Counted from the first letter of the stretch, positions 1-11,039 are shown. The stretch is DNA of 64,000 nt from Azospira restricta (GCF_016858125.1 NZ_CP064781.1:2861501-2925500), one strand, 5' to 3'. Made by a program: numbers and translations. Notes: a model not told the origin generated them from the sequence alone.

Positions 1-594
1 GCCGAAGATCAGCAAGTCGGCCTTCGAATCGGGCAGCACCGAGCGGCGCACCTTGTCCGACCAGTAATCGTAGTGCGCGATGCGGCGCAGGCTGGCCTCG
101 ATCGAGCCGATCACGACGTTGGCGTCGGCGTAGGCCTCGCGGCAGCGCTGCGCATAGACGACGACCGAGCGGTCCGGCCGCTTGCCGGCCGCGGCGTTGG
201 GCGTATAGGCGTCCTCGGAGCGGATCTTGCGGTCCGAGGTGTAGCGGTTGACCATCGAATCCATGTTGCCGGCGGTGACGCCGTAGAACAGGTTCGGCTT
301 GCCCAGTTTCTTGAAGTCGGCGGCCGAATGCCAGTCCGGCTGGCTGATGATGCCGACGCGGAAGCCCTGCGCCTCCAGCAGCCGGCCGACCAGCGCCATG
401 CCGAAGCTGGGATGGTCGATGTAGGCGTCGCCGGTGACCAGGATGACGTCGCACGAATCCCAGCCCAGCGCGTCCATTTCGGCGCGCGACATCGGCAGGA
501 AGGGCGCCGTGCCGAAGCGCTTCGCCCAGTGCTTGCGGTAGGAAAAGAGGCCGGGAACGGCGGGCCGGGAAACGGAAAGAGCGGCGGCGGACAT
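1..594 (-). CDS. ygiQ: YgiQ family radical SAM protein, N-terminal part (cut by window edge)
   Basis: The minus strand reads 198 open codons from the ATG at 594 to base 1 and continues out of the window. The visible part is the N-terminal domain of YgiQ proteins, seen in the segments [15 protein letters not shown] and [13 protein letters not shown] followed by a Rossmann-like stretch. The radical SAM cysteine cluster that defines the family lies beyond the left edge, so catalysis cannot be checked here. The physiological role of YgiQ is not established. The gene is followed upstream, on the same strand, by an OmpR-type regulator 107 bases away, with no sign of coupling. Confidence 0.85.
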   Translation of the reverse strand, partial: MSAAALSVSRPAVPGLFSYRKHWAKRFGTAPFLPMSRAEMDALGWDSCDVILVTGDAYIDHPSFGMALVGRLLEAQGFRVGIISQPDWHSAADFKKLGKPNLFYGVTAGNMDSMVNRYTSDRKIRSEDAYTPNAAAGKRPDRSVVVYAQRCREAYADANVVIGSIEASLRRIAHYDYWSDKVRRSVLPDSKADLLIFG

Positions 595-701
595 CGGTGG
601 CGGATGGGGACGGGAACGAGGGCGAAGGGCGGGAACAGGCGACTTAGACCGGGAAATCGCCCAGAGATTCCCCGGTCCGCAAAGAAGACTGCCGACCGGC
701 G

Positions 702-1397
702 TCAGCCGTGGGCGCGCTCCAGACGGTAGCCGTGGCCATAGACGGTGGTCAGCAGCCAGCCGTTGGCCGGCTCGAGGCCGAGCTTGCGGCGCAGGCGGCT
801 GACATGCGTATCGACGGTGCGCGTATCGATCTCGGCATCGACCTCCCAGACCTTCTCGAGCAGCGTTTGGCGGTTGAACAGCGTGCCCAGGTTGGCGAGC
901 AGCAGCAGTGCCAGATCGAATTCCTTGCCGGTCAATGCCACCGGCCGCCCGTCGACCTGCGCGCTGCGCGCCGCCGGGTCGAGCACGATGTTGCCCACCG
1001 TCAACGCCGCCGACTCGCGTACGCCGCCGGCCAGCGCCTGCCGGCGGATCAGCGCCTCGATCCGCGCCGACAGTTCGACGTAGCGGATCGGCTTGCAGAC
1101 GTAGTCGTCGGCGCCGAGGCGCAGCATCGCGACGACGTCGCTCTCGGCGACGCGGGCGGTGACGAAGATCACCGGCAGCGACCAGCCGAAACGCTGGCGC
1201 ACCCAGCGCAGCAGTTCGTCGCCGGAGCCGTCGGGCAGGATCCAGTCCATCAGCAGCAGGTCGAAGGGCTGCGCTTCCAGCCCGCGACGGAACTCCTGGG
1301 CGGAGGCGAATACTACCCCTTCGTGGCCGAGCTCCTCGACCATCGTCTTCAGCAGCAGGGCCTGGCTTCGGGAATCCTCGAGAATCGCTAGACGCAT
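702..1397 (-). CDS. OmpR/PhoB-type response regulator
   Basis: A 231-residue DNA-binding response regulator. The receiver domain (about residues 1-118) has the acidic site LEDS, phospho-acceptor Asp51 in [11 protein letters not shown], Thr80 in FVTAR and Lys102 in VCKP. A winged-helix Trans_reg_C domain fills residues 130-228, ending in [10 protein letters not shown]. It should act in the cytoplasm as a transcription factor phosphorylated by a histidine kinase. No kinase lies beside it. The upstream gene on the same strand (84 bases away) is a receiver/diguanylate cyclase, so the pair may share an input. The regulated genes are not identifiable from the window. Confidence 0.9.
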   Translation of the reverse strand: MRLAILEDSRSQALLLKTMVEELGHEGVVFASAQEFRRGLEAQPFDLLLMDWILPDGSGDELLRWVRQRFGWSLPVIFVTARVAESDVVAMLRLGADDYVCKPIRYVELSARIEALIRRQALAGGVRESAALTVGNIVLDPAARSAQVDGRPVALTGKEFDLALLLLANLGTLFNRQTLLEKVWEVDAEIDTRTVDTHVSRLRRKLGLEPANGWLLTTVYGHGYRLERAHG

Positions 1398-1481
1398 GGG
1401 TGGAATTATTTCACGGGCGGATCGCCAATAAGCTGATCTCTATCAAATCGATGGCAAGACCGTCGGCGCCGTCGCACTCCG

Positions 1482-3092
1482 TCATTGCATGCAGGCGGCG
1501 ACGACCTGGTTGCGCCCCTGGCGCTTGGCCTCGAGCAGCGCATGGTCGGCGGCCTCGGTCAGTTCGGCGGCGGTCGGGTAATGCAGGCTGCAGGCGAGGC
1601 CGGCGCTGAAGGTCGAGTACAGCGTACCCTCGTTGTGCGCGTGCGGCAGCACCGCGAAATCGCGGCGGATGCGCTCGATCACCGCGTGCGCGCGTTCCGG
1701 CGGCGCGTCCGGCAGCGCCAGGATGAACTCCTCGCCGCCGTAGCGGCCGATCAGGTCGGTCGCACGCAGCCGCCCCTTCAGCAGCCAGGCGAGGTTGCGG
1801 ATCACCTGGTCGCCGACCGGATGGCCGTAGGTGTCGTTGATCGCCTTGAAGTGGTCGATGTCGAGCATCGCCACGCACAGGTTGCCGTGCGCCGGCAACG
1901 ACTCGACCATCGCCTTCAGCCGCGCCTTCGACGCGGTATGGTTGAGCAGACCGGTGAGGCCGTCGGTGCGCGTCGAGCGCAGCGCGTCGCGGTAACGCTC
2001 GATCTTCGTGCGCACCACCGCCGCCAGCACCACCGGGTTGAACGGCTTGGTCAGGAACTGGTCGCCGCCGAGGCGCAGCGCCTCGACCTGCATGCCGATG
2101 TCCGATTCGCTCGACAGGTAGACGATCGGCAGCGCCTGGTAGCCGGACACCTGGCGCAGCACGCGGGTCGCCTCGACGCCGTTGAAGCGCGGCATGTACA
2201 TGTCCATCAGGATCAGGTCCGGCCGGTAGCTGCCGACGGCGTCGAGCAGCGTGCCGGGGTCGGCGACGACCAGGCTGTCGATGCTGTGCTCGGCCAGCGT
2301 GCGCTGGATCACCACCGCCGCGACGCGCGAGTCCTCGACGATCAGCACGCGGTATTTCTCCTGCTCGCGCGTCTGCACCAGGTCGAGGATGCGGGTCAGC
2401 ACCGAGGTCACGCCCTCCTCGCGCGGCACGGTGATGTCGATGCCGGCGCGCATCAGCAGCACCACCGACTCCATCGCCCGCTCGGCGCCAAGGTAGAACA
2501 GCTGGCTGGCCGGCACCGCCTGGCGCACCGCGGCGACGCGCTCGAGCTGGCGCTCCTGGTCCGGCGCCGCGTCGCCGATGAACAGCACCGCCAGCGGCTG
2601 CTCGCCTTCCGGCAGCGGGTCGTGCCAGTCGCAGCGCTGCGGGCGGAAACCGAAATGGTTGAGTTGCTCGGCCAGGCCGTTGGTCATTTCGCTGTCCGGC
2701 GTCGCCATCACCCACACCGCGCGCGGGCGCACCCATTCCGGGTCGGGTACCGACGACGGCACCTCCTCGACGCGGCGTTCGCCGACCGGGCGCCGGGACG
2801 AGGTGATCGCGCCGGTCAGCGCGTCGACCTGGCGCTGCAGCGCGCTGATCTCCTGCGCCGCCAGCGGATGGCTTTCGGGATCGCCGAAACGCGCCAGCGC
2901 GGCGTTCTCCAACCCTTCCGAGATGCGCAGCAGGCCCGGCAGGCGCAGGCGGCCGAGCTGCTCGGCGAGGCTGTTGAGCGCGACCGAGAACTCGACGAAC
3001 TGCTCGAAGCCGCCGCGGGCGACGTAGTCCTGCCAGCGGGCGTTGAGCGCGCTCAATCGTTCATCGAGACGATGCGACGTGGTTTCGGACAT
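1482..3092 (-). CDS. Response-regulator diguanylate cyclase (PleD-like, two receiver-like regions + GGDEF)
   Basis: A 536-residue cytoplasmic protein predicted to make c-di-GMP from two GTP. Residues about 1-110 are helical and unassigned. About 120-240 look like a degenerate receiver. About 243-365 form a good receiver (YRVLIVEDSRVAAVVIQ, DLILMDMYMPRF, FLTKPF). The GGDEF domain occupies about 375-530, with active site RYGGEEFILALPD. An RxxD inhibitory site (RATD) sits exactly five residues before GGEEF, so product feedback inhibition is expected. The architecture resembles Caulobacter PleD (REC-REC-GGDEF), although the first receiver here seems unable to be phosphorylated. It precedes the OmpR-type regulator on the same strand. 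Confidence 0.92.
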   Translation of the reverse strand: MSETTSHRLDERLSALNARWQDYVARGGFEQFVEFSVALNSLAEQLGRLRLPGLLRISEGLENAALARFGDPESHPLAAQEISALQRQVDALTGAITSSRRPVGERRVEEVPSSVPDPEWVRPRAVWVMATPDSEMTNGLAEQLNHFGFRPQRCDWHDPLPEGEQPLAVLFIGDAAPDQERQLERVAAVRQAVPASQLFYLGAERAMESVVLLMRAGIDITVPREEGVTSVLTRILDLVQTREQEKYRVLIVEDSRVAAVVIQRTLAEHSIDSLVVADPGTLLDAVGSYRPDLILMDMYMPRFNGVEATRVLRQVSGYQALPIVYLSSESDIGMQVEALRLGGDQFLTKPFNPVVLAAVVRTKIERYRDALRSTRTDGLTGLLNHTASKARLKAMVESLPAHGNLCVAMLDIDHFKAINDTYGHPVGDQVIRNLAWLLKGRLRATDLIGRYGGEEFILALPDAPPERAHAVIERIRRDFAVLPHAHNEGTLYSTFSAGLACSLHYPTAAELTEAADHALLEAKRQGRNQVVAACMQ

Positions 3093-3184
3093 TTTTATGG
3101 TTATCGGACAGGAATCGCAAACGTCGCATTATGCGACAAAGCGGCCGGCGAGCAATCCCCGGATGCACAAAACTGGGGCAAAAC

Positions 3185-5680
3185 TCAGCCCCCCGCCCGC
3201 AGCACCTGCAGCGGCGACGTATTGAGCAGGCGGCGGGCGGCCAGCCAGCCGGCGACCGAGACCAGCACGGCGCCGCCGACGACGGCCGCCGGGAACGGCC
3301 ACAGGCTGGTGTCCACCTCGAAATTGAAGGCCTTCGCCGCCAGCACCTGGCCGACCACCGCCGCCCCGAGGGCGGCGATCGCGCCGGCGAGCGCGCCAAC
3401 CGCGGCGAACTCGGCGAGCAGCGCCCGCCGCAGCTGCTCGCGGCGGGCGCCGAGCGAGCGCATCACCGCCAGCTCGTAGCGCCGCTCCTCGAAGGCCGAG
3501 CCGAGCGCCGCGTAGAGCACGACGAGGCCGGCGGCGAGCGTGAACAGGAAGATGAACTGCACCGCCTGCGCGACCTGGTCGAGCACCGACTGCAGCTGGC
3601 GGACGATGGCGGCGACGTCGATCACGGTGACGTTGGGAAATTCGCGGATCAGGCCATTGACCAGGTCGGCGCGCTCCGGCGGCAGGTGGAAGCTGGTGAT
3701 GAAGCTCGCCGGGTACGCTTCGAGCACGCCCGGCGGCGTCAGCACGAAGAAATTGACGCGCATCGAATCCCAGTCGAGCTTGCGCAGGCTGCTGACCTCG
3801 ACCGCGACCGGCTCGCCGGCGATGGTGAACTGCAGGCGGTCGCCGACGGCGATGCCCAGCGTCTTCGCCAGCCCCTCCTCGACCGAGGCGGCACGCGCCT
3901 CGTCCGCGCCGAACCAGCGGCCGCGCGTGACCGTGTTGCCGGGCGGCAGCTCGGCGCGCCAGGACAGGTTGAACTCGCGCTCGACCAGCCGCTTGGCGCG
4001 ATCCTCCTCGTAGTCGGCGGCGGACACCGGCCGCTCGTTCTGCATTGCCAGGCGGCCGCGCACCATCGGCGCCAGCTCGGCGTCGATGCCGGCGGCGCGC
4101 AGGTGGCGCTCGACCGCCGCCTTCTGCTCGGGCTGGATGTTGATCAGGAAGCGGTTCGGCGCGTCCGCCGGCATCGCGCGCCGCCAGGCCTCGAGCAGGT
4201 CGCCGCGGGTGGCCGTCAGCAGCAGCAGCGCCATCAGGCCGATGGCCAGCGCGACGATCTGCACGACGCTGCCGAGCGCGTGCCGCTCGAGGTTGGCCAG
4301 CCCGTAGCGCCAGCCGAAGCCGGCCGCCGCGTGCGCGCCGCCGCGCAGCCCGGCCGCCAGCCGGATCGCGCCGCGCGCGACCAGCGCGAAGACCAGCAGC
4401 GCGCCGAGGAAGCCACCGACGACCCAGGCGCCGAGCACCGCCTCGCCGGCAACCCAGAACATCGCGCCGGCGAGCGCGGCGAGCCCGAGCAGGTAGCCGC
4501 CGACCAGGGCGCCGGCCGGCGGCCCGAACTCGCGGCGCAGCACGCGCACCGTCGGCACCCGCCGCAGCTGCAACAGCGGCGGCACCGCGAAGCCGAACAG
4601 CAGCAAGAGGCCGACCGCCATCCCCTGCCCGGCCGGCAGCCAGGACGGCGGCGGCAGCGGCGTCGCCAGCAGTTCGGCGAGCCACGCGTGCAGCGCGAAA
4701 TGGCCGACGAAGCCGAGCGCGCAGCCGGCCGCCGAGGCAACGATGCCGAGCAGCGCGAACTGCGCGAGGTAGGTGGCGAGCAGGAAGCCCTGCGTCGCAC
4801 CGAGGCAGCGCATCACCGCGCAGGGGTCGAGGTGGCGCTGGCTGTAGCGGCGCGCGGCGAGCGCCACGGCAACCGCGGCGAGGACCACGGTGAGCAGCGC
4901 CGAGAGGCCGAGGAAGCGCTGCGCGCGCTCGAGCGCGGTGCGGATCTCCGGGCGGCCGGTGCGCGCATCCTCGATCTGCTGGCCGCGGCCGAGGCGGGAT
5001 TCCGCCCAGCGCTGGAAGTCGCGCACCGCCTTCGCCTCGCCGGCGACGAGCAGGCGGTAGGCGACGCGGCTGCCGACCTGGACCAGCCCGGTCGCCTCGA
5101 GGTCGGCGAGGTTCATCATCAGCCGCGGCGCGACGCTGAAGAAATTGACGCCGCGGTCCGGCTCCAGCGTCAGCACGCCGCCGACCACGAGCTGCGTGCG
5201 ACCGAGCGCCAGCGCGTCGCCGACCTTCAGCGCGAGCGCCGCCGCCAGCCGCTCGTCCACCCACACCGCGCCGGCCGGCGGCACGCCGGGCGCCGGCGCG
5301 TCCGGCGCATTCACCGCCGGCGCCAGCCGCAAGCCGCCGCGCAGCGGATAGCCGGGGCTGACCGCCTTCACCTCGGTCAGCTGCGCCGCCCCCTCGTGCA
5401 GCACCATGCTCGGGAAGGCCCGCGTCTCGGCCCGCGCCAGCCCGCGCCGCGCCGCTTCGGCGGCGAAGGCCGCCGGCCACGGCTGGTCGGCGGTGAGCAG
5501 CAGGTCGGCGCCGAGCAGCTGGTGCGCCTCGCGCTCCAGCGCCTGGCGCACGCGGTCGGCGAAGAAGCCGACCGCCGACAGCGCGGCGACGGCGATCAGC
5601 ATCGCCGCGACCAGCAGGCGCAGCTCGCCGGCGCGCGAATCGCGGCGGAGCAGGCGGCAGGCGACGACGAGGGCGTTCAT
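3185..5680 (-). CDS. YbbP-type ABC transporter permease (FtsX/MacB-like)
   Basis: An 831-residue inner-membrane protein with an N-terminal membrane segment (LLVAAMLIAVAALSAVGFF), a large periplasmic region, and two blocks of FtsX-type transmembrane helices near residues 240-470 and 690-825. The size and layout match the YbbP family, usually paired with the ATPase YbbA and thought to handle lipophilic substrates or lipoproteins. No ATPase gene is adjacent; the upstream neighbour on the same strand is radA, 13 bases away, so the two are probably co-transcribed. The ATP-binding partner must lie outside the window or be shared. Family assignment is firm, substrate unknown. Confidence 0.85.
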   Translation of the reverse strand: MNALVVACRLLRRDSRAGELRLLVAAMLIAVAALSAVGFFADRVRQALEREAHQLLGADLLLTADQPWPAAFAAEAARRGLARAETRAFPSMVLHEGAAQLTEVKAVSPGYPLRGGLRLAPAVNAPDAPAPGVPPAGAVWVDERLAAALALKVGDALALGRTQLVVGGVLTLEPDRGVNFFSVAPRLMMNLADLEATGLVQVGSRVAYRLLVAGEAKAVRDFQRWAESRLGRGQQIEDARTGRPEIRTALERAQRFLGLSALLTVVLAAVAVALAARRYSQRHLDPCAVMRCLGATQGFLLATYLAQFALLGIVASAAGCALGFVGHFALHAWLAELLATPLPPPSWLPAGQGMAVGLLLLFGFAVPPLLQLRRVPTVRVLRREFGPPAGALVGGYLLGLAALAGAMFWVAGEAVLGAWVVGGFLGALLVFALVARGAIRLAAGLRGGAHAAAGFGWRYGLANLERHALGSVVQIVALAIGLMALLLLTATRGDLLEAWRRAMPADAPNRFLINIQPEQKAAVERHLRAAGIDAELAPMVRGRLAMQNERPVSAADYEEDRAKRLVEREFNLSWRAELPPGNTVTRGRWFGADEARAASVEEGLAKTLGIAVGDRLQFTIAGEPVAVEVSSLRKLDWDSMRVNFFVLTPPGVLEAYPASFITSFHLPPERADLVNGLIREFPNVTVIDVAAIVRQLQSVLDQVAQAVQFIFLFTLAAGLVVLYAALGSAFEERRYELAVMRSLGARREQLRRALLAEFAAVGALAGAIAALGAAVVGQVLAAKAFNFEVDTSLWPFPAAVVGGAVLVSVAGWLAARRLLNTSPLQVLRAGG

Positions 5681-5693
5681 CGGGTCCGCATCC

Positions 5694-7055
<1,362 letters not shown>

Positions 7056-7105
7056 GGTGTGCGGAGCATACAATAGACGGCGTCCCCTCACCTCGCGCCG
7101 GCACG

Positions 7106-7594
7106 ATGGCCCACTGGATCAAGGAACAGTTTTCGTTTCAGGACCTGCAGCGGATCATGTTCCGCCTGATCGACCGCGTCCGGGTCTTCCACGGCATGAG
7201 CGGCGAGGAGCTGCTGCAGCTGCTGGAATCCGCCGAGAAATGCACCTTCGGCGGCGGCGAGACGATCGTCCGCGAAGGCAGCACCGGCGCCTGGCTGTAC
7301 GTGATCATCGACGGCCGGGTATCGGTGCAGAAGTCAGCCGGCGGCCTGCCGACCGAACTCGCCGAGCTGCAGGCCGGCGACTCGTTCGGCGAGATGTCGC
7401 TGGTCGACCAGGAAGCGCGTTCCGCGACGGTGATCGCGGAAACGCCCTGCGTGCTGCTGCGCCTGTCGGAAAAGGCCTGCCAGAAGCACCCGGGCGGCAG
7501 CGCCAAGATCTACCGCAACATCGCCTGCGTGCTGTCGCGCCGGCTGCGCGACATGGACGACGCCTACGTGCTGTGCCAGCGGCGCGCCGACTAG
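7106..7594 (+). CDS. Cyclic-nucleotide-binding domain protein (no DNA-binding domain)
   Basis: A 162-residue cytoplasmic protein made of one Crp/Fnr-type cyclic-nucleotide-binding domain. Evidence is the beta-roll pattern with GETIVREGSTGAWLYVIIDG and the phosphate-cassette-like GDSFGEMSLVDQEARSATV. The chain ends after a helix (RRLRDMDDAYVLCQRR) without the helix-turn-helix of Crp, so it cannot regulate transcription the way Crp does. It may bind cAMP or another nucleotide and act through protein contacts. ATG at 7106 was chosen because the domain begins soon after it; the longer open frame upstream runs antisense through radA. It converges with alr, with three bases between stop codons. Confidence 0.85.
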   Translation: MAHWIKEQFSFQDLQRIMFRLIDRVRVFHGMSGEELLQLLESAEKCTFGGGETIVREGSTGAWLYVIIDGRVSVQKSAGGLPTELAELQAGDSFGEMSLVDQEARSATVIAETPCVLLRLSEKACQKHPGGSAKIYRNIACVLSRRLRDMDDAYVLCQRRAD

Positions 7595-7597
7595 AAA

Positions 7598-8668
7598 CTA
7601 GACCACCGTCACCGGCACCCGCTTCGCCAGCGCGCAGAACAGCTCGTAGCTGATCGTGCCGGCCGCTGCCGCCACCTCGTCGGCGGCGAGCCCCTCGCCC
7701 CACAGCGTCACCGGCGTGCCGACGCCGGCCTCGCGCAGGTCGCTGAGGTCGACCATCAGCATGTCCATCGACACGCGGCCGAGGGTGCGCGTGCGCCGGC
7801 CGCCGACCAGCACCGGCGTTCCGGTCGGCGCGTGGCGCGGGTAGCCGTCGGCGTAGCCGCAGGCGACGACGCCGACGCGCGTCTCGCGTTCGGCGGCGAA
7901 CAGCCCGCCGTAGCCGACGCGCTCGCCGGCGGCGACGGTCTGCACGGCGATGATCTCGCTGGTCAGCGTCATCGCCGGACGCAGCCCGAGCGATTCGGCG
8001 CTGGCGTCGGCGAACGGGCTGCCGCCGTAGAGCATGATCCCCGGTCGCACCCAGTCGCGGCCCGTTTGCGGGTAACGCAGGATCGCCGCCGAGTTGGCCA
8101 GCGACACCGGCCCGCGCCATTCGCCGGCCATCGCGCGGAAGCGCTGCAATTGCCAGTCGATGCCGCGCTCGCCGTCGGCCTCGGCGAAATGGCTCATCAG
8201 CGTCACCTCGCTGACCGCCTGGTTCTTCGCCAGCTCGTCGCGCAGCGCGGCGAGCTGCTCGGGGCGGAAGCCGAGGCGGTTCATGCCGGTATTGAATTTC
8301 ACGTAGACCGGCACGCGCAGCGGCAGACCGACCTGGCGCAGCAGCTGCAGCTGGTCGAGGCGGTGCACGACCACCGACAGCCGGTGCTCGGCGACCAGCT
8401 CGAGGTCCTCGGCGGTGAAGAAGCCTTCGAGCAGCAGGATCGGCTGGCGGATGCCGGCCTCGCGCAGCGCCACCGCCTCGGCGAGGTCGAGCAGCGCGAA
8501 GCCGTCGGCGGCCTCGGCGAGCGCGTCGGCGGCGTTGAGCAGGCCGTGGCCGTAGGCGTTGGCCTTGACCACCGCCCAGGCGCGGGAGCCGGGGACGCGG
8601 GATTTGGCGAGCAGGTAATTGTGCAGCAGCGCGGACCGGTCGATCCGCGCGTTGATCGGGCGTGGCAT
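7598..8668 (-). CDS. alr: Alanine racemase
   Basis: A PLP enzyme of 356 residues that interconverts L- and D-alanine for peptidoglycan synthesis (cytoplasm). The PLP lysine is Lys35 in VVKANAYGHG; the catalytic tyrosine lies in RVGYGGLFAA near residue 255, and the C-terminal beta domain contains LGRVSMDMLMVDLS. Length is normal for the family. The start ATG overlaps the TGA of the upstream LysR gene by one base (TGATG), so translation is probably coupled. A dadA-type dehydrogenase is not next to it, which favours a biosynthetic rather than a catabolic racemase. Confidence 0.96.
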   Translation of the reverse strand: MPRPINARIDRSALLHNYLLAKSRVPGSRAWAVVKANAYGHGLLNAADALAEAADGFALLDLAEAVALREAGIRQPILLLEGFFTAEDLELVAEHRLSVVVHRLDQLQLLRQVGLPLRVPVYVKFNTGMNRLGFRPEQLAALRDELAKNQAVSEVTLMSHFAEADGERGIDWQLQRFRAMAGEWRGPVSLANSAAILRYPQTGRDWVRPGIMLYGGSPFADASAESLGLRPAMTLTSEIIAVQTVAAGERVGYGGLFAAERETRVGVVACGYADGYPRHAPTGTPVLVGGRRTRTLGRVSMDMLMVDLSDLREAGVGTPVTLWGEGLAADEVAAAAGTISYELFCALAKRVPVTVV

Positions 8669-9570
8669 CAGGCAGCGAGCTCCCGCAGACGGCGTTTGGC
8701 GAATTCCATGAAGGTGGCGACGACCCGCGAGCGGAAGCGCTCCTTCGGGCAGACGACCGACAGGCGGCGCGTCAGGCGCGGCGCCAGCGGGATGGCGACC
8801 AGGCTGCCGAGCTGCAACTCCTTGCCGACGCTGGCCCGCGAAACGATGGCGAAGCCGAGCCCGGTGCCGACGACGCCCTTCAGCGCCTCCAGGCTGCCCA
8901 GCTCCATCAGCGTCTTCAGCTTCTCCGGCGCGACGCCGGCCTCGCGGAAGTAGGCGTCGGTGACCTCGCGCGTGCCGGAGCCGGGTTCGCGCGAAATGAA
9001 TTCGTAGTCGAGCAGCGTCTTCGGCGCCACCGAGCCCATGCCGTTCAACGGGTAGTCGGGGGCGCAGATGACCTGCAGCTCGTCGTCGCAGCAGGCCTCG
9101 CTGAGCAGGTTCGGCAGCTTGGTCTGTGACTCGATCAGGCCGACGTCGAGGGTGTGCTCGGCGATGCGGGTCTCGATGCTCTCCGAGTTGGCGACGGTCA
9201 GCCGCGCGCGCACCTGCGGGTAGAGCGAATTGAACTCGCCGAGGATGCGCGGCAGCATGAACTCGGCGATCGTCGTGCTGGCGCCGATCATCAAGAGGCC
9301 GCGCATCTGCCCGGTCATCTCGGCCAGCCGCGTCTCCATCTCGGACGACAGGTCGAGGATCTTCTCGGCGTAGCCGAGCACCAGCTCGCCGGCCGGCGTC
9401 AGCGAGATGCGGCCGTGCCCGCGCTCGAACAGCCGCGTGTTGAACTGCTCCTCCAGCTGCTTGATCTGGAAGGTCACCGCCGGCTGCGTCATGAACAAGG
9501 CTTCGGCGGCCTTGGTGAAGCTCAAGTGCCGGGCGACCGCGTGAAAAACCTGCAGGCGACGATCCGCCAT
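8668..9570 (-). CDS. LysR family transcriptional regulator (CysB/CbbR-like)
   Basis: A 300-residue LysR-type regulator. The N-terminal winged helix (RRLQVFHAVARHLSFTKAAE, then ALFMTQPAVTFQIKQLEEQF) is followed by a periplasmic-binding-like effector domain starting with LLMIGASTTIAEFMLPRIL. The overall pattern (AVTFQIKQLE, GASTTIAEF, EPGSGTREVTD) is that of the CbbR/YeiE/CysL branch. It is coupled to alr by a one-base overlap and diverges from lplT across 156 bases, so lplT or the regulator itself could be targets. The ligand is unknown. Confidence 0.9.
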   Translation of the reverse strand: MADRRLQVFHAVARHLSFTKAAEALFMTQPAVTFQIKQLEEQFNTRLFERGHGRISLTPAGELVLGYAEKILDLSSEMETRLAEMTGQMRGLLMIGASTTIAEFMLPRILGEFNSLYPQVRARLTVANSESIETRIAEHTLDVGLIESQTKLPNLLSEACCDDELQVICAPDYPLNGMGSVAPKTLLDYEFISREPGSGTREVTDAYFREAGVAPEKLKTLMELGSLEALKGVVGTGLGFAIVSRASVGKELQLGSLVAIPLAPRLTRRLSVVCPKERFRSRVVATFMEFAKRRLRELAA

Positions 9571-9726
9571 AAAAATAAACGCCTCACGTATCGATCGACT
9601 CTATTCAAGCACAATCGCGGCCGCTTCGCATCACCCGGCCGCGCCCCGATTCGCTCAAAGCGGCGCCTACGACTTTCGTGGTATAAACCCGCCACTTACA
9701 AAAACGCACAGGCCACGACCGACGCG

Positions 9727-10992
9727 ATGCCCTTCGGCTTCTACATCATCATGGCGGCGCAGTTCTTCTCCGCGCTCGCCGACAATGCCTTGCTGATTGC
9801 CGCCATCTACGCCCTGCGCGAACTGCAGGCGCCGGCGGAGTACGAGCCGTTGCTGAAGACCTTCTTCACTGTCTCCTACGTCATCCTCGCCGCCTTCGTC
9901 GGCGCCTTCGCCGACTCGATGCCGAAGTGGCGCGTGATGTTCATCAGCAATACGATCAAGATCGTCGGCTGCGCGATGATGTTCTTCGCGGTGCACCCGC
10001 TCGCCGCCTACGCCGTCGTCGGCCTCGGCGCCGCCGCCTACTCGCCGGCGAAGTACGGCATCCTCACCGAATACCTGCCGCACCGGCTGCTGGTCGTCGC
10101 CAACGGCTGGATCGAGGGCCTCACCGTCGGCGCCATCATCCTCGGCGTCGTCATCGGCGGCACGCTGATCAAGCCGGAGATCGCGCAGACGCTGCTCGCC
10201 TTCGACTTCCCGCTGCTCGACACCGGCATCGACAGCACCGGCGAGATGGTGATCGGCATCGTCGGCGTCCTCTACCTGCTCGCCGCGCTGTTCAACCTCT
10301 ACGTTCCCGACACCGGCGTCGACCACAAGCCGCTGAAGAAGAACCCGGTGTATCTGGTGCACGAGTTCAACCATTGCCTGATGCTGCTCTGGCGCGACAA
10401 GCTCGGCCAGATCTCGCTCGCCGTGACCACGCTGTTCTGGGGCGCCGGCGCCACGCTGCAGTTCATCGTCATCAAGTGGGCCGAGGTCGCGCTCAGCCTC
10501 GACCTGTCGAAATCGTCGATGCTGCAGGGCGTCGTCGCCATCGGCGTCGCCGGCGGCGCGATCGTCGCCGCCAAGCTGGTGACGCTCCGGAAGTCGGTGC
10601 GCGTGATCCCGCTCGGCATCGCCATGGGCCTGATCGTGCTGGCGATGATCCTGGTCCGCGACATGTGGCTGGCAGTACCGCTGCTGATCCTGGTCGGCGG
10701 CCTGTCCGGTTTCTTCGTCGTGCCGATGAACGCGCTGCTGCAGCACCGCGGCCACATCCTGATGGGCGCCGGCCATTCGATCGCGGTGCAGAACTTCAAC
10801 GAGAACCTGTCGATCCTGGTGATGACCGGCCTCTACTTCGTGATGATCCGCGCCGACCTGTCGATCTACTGGGTGATCACGCTGTTCGGCCTGTTCGTCG
10901 CCGGCACCATGTACCTGGTCAAGCGCCAGCACGAGCTCAACCAGCGCCTGCACGACGACGTGATCCACCTCGACGACAGCGCGCAGCACTGA
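9727..10992 (+). CDS. lplT: Lysophospholipid transporter LplT (MFS)
   Basis: A 421-residue major-facilitator protein that brings lysophospholipids across the inner membrane for re-acylation. The start GFYIIMAAQFFSALADNALL is characteristic of LplT, and about 12 hydrophobic helices follow. The longer open frame begins antisense to the LysR gene; ATG at 9727 gives the conserved N-terminus. In enterobacteria lplT is next to aas (acyltransferase/acyl-ACP synthetase), but no aas is seen here and the next gene is an unrelated zinc-ribbon protein. A GC-rich hairpin lies just after the stop. Confidence 0.92.
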   Translation: MPFGFYIIMAAQFFSALADNALLIAAIYALRELQAPAEYEPLLKTFFTVSYVILAAFVGAFADSMPKWRVMFISNTIKIVGCAMMFFAVHPLAAYAVVGLGAAAYSPAKYGILTEYLPHRLLVVANGWIEGLTVGAIILGVVIGGTLIKPEIAQTLLAFDFPLLDTGIDSTGEMVIGIVGVLYLLAALFNLYVPDTGVDHKPLKKNPVYLVHEFNHCLMLLWRDKLGQISLAVTTLFWGAGATLQFIVIKWAEVALSLDLSKSSMLQGVVAIGVAGGAIVAAKLVTLRKSVRVIPLGIAMGLIVLAMILVRDMWLAVPLLILVGGLSGFFVVPMNALLQHRGHILMGAGHSIAVQNFNENLSILVMTGLYFVMIRADLSIYWVITLFGLFVAGTMYLVKRQHELNQRLHDDVIHLDDSAQH

Positions 10993-11016
10993 ACCTGCCG
11001 CTTGTCATTCCCGGGC

Positions 11017-11039
11017 GCTGCCGCGACAATCGCGGCAGC
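11017..11039. repeat. GC-rich hairpin after lplT
   Basis: Ten paired bases (GCTGCCGCGA / TCGCGGCAGC) with a three-base loop, sitting 25 bases after the lplT stop. There is no following T-run, so it is a poor intrinsic terminator. It may stabilise the 3' end of the message or be a member of a dispersed palindromic repeat; a genome-wide copy count would decide. Confidence 0.45.

Noticed and set aside
3175-3192. Hairpin GGGGC/GCCCC after the permease stop
   Set aside because: Only five pairs with an eight-base loop and a short T-run; too weak to call a terminator.
1485-3479. A 664-codon plus-strand frame opposite the diguanylate cyclase
   Set aside because: No domain, low-complexity composition, and full overlap with a gene rich in recognisable motifs.
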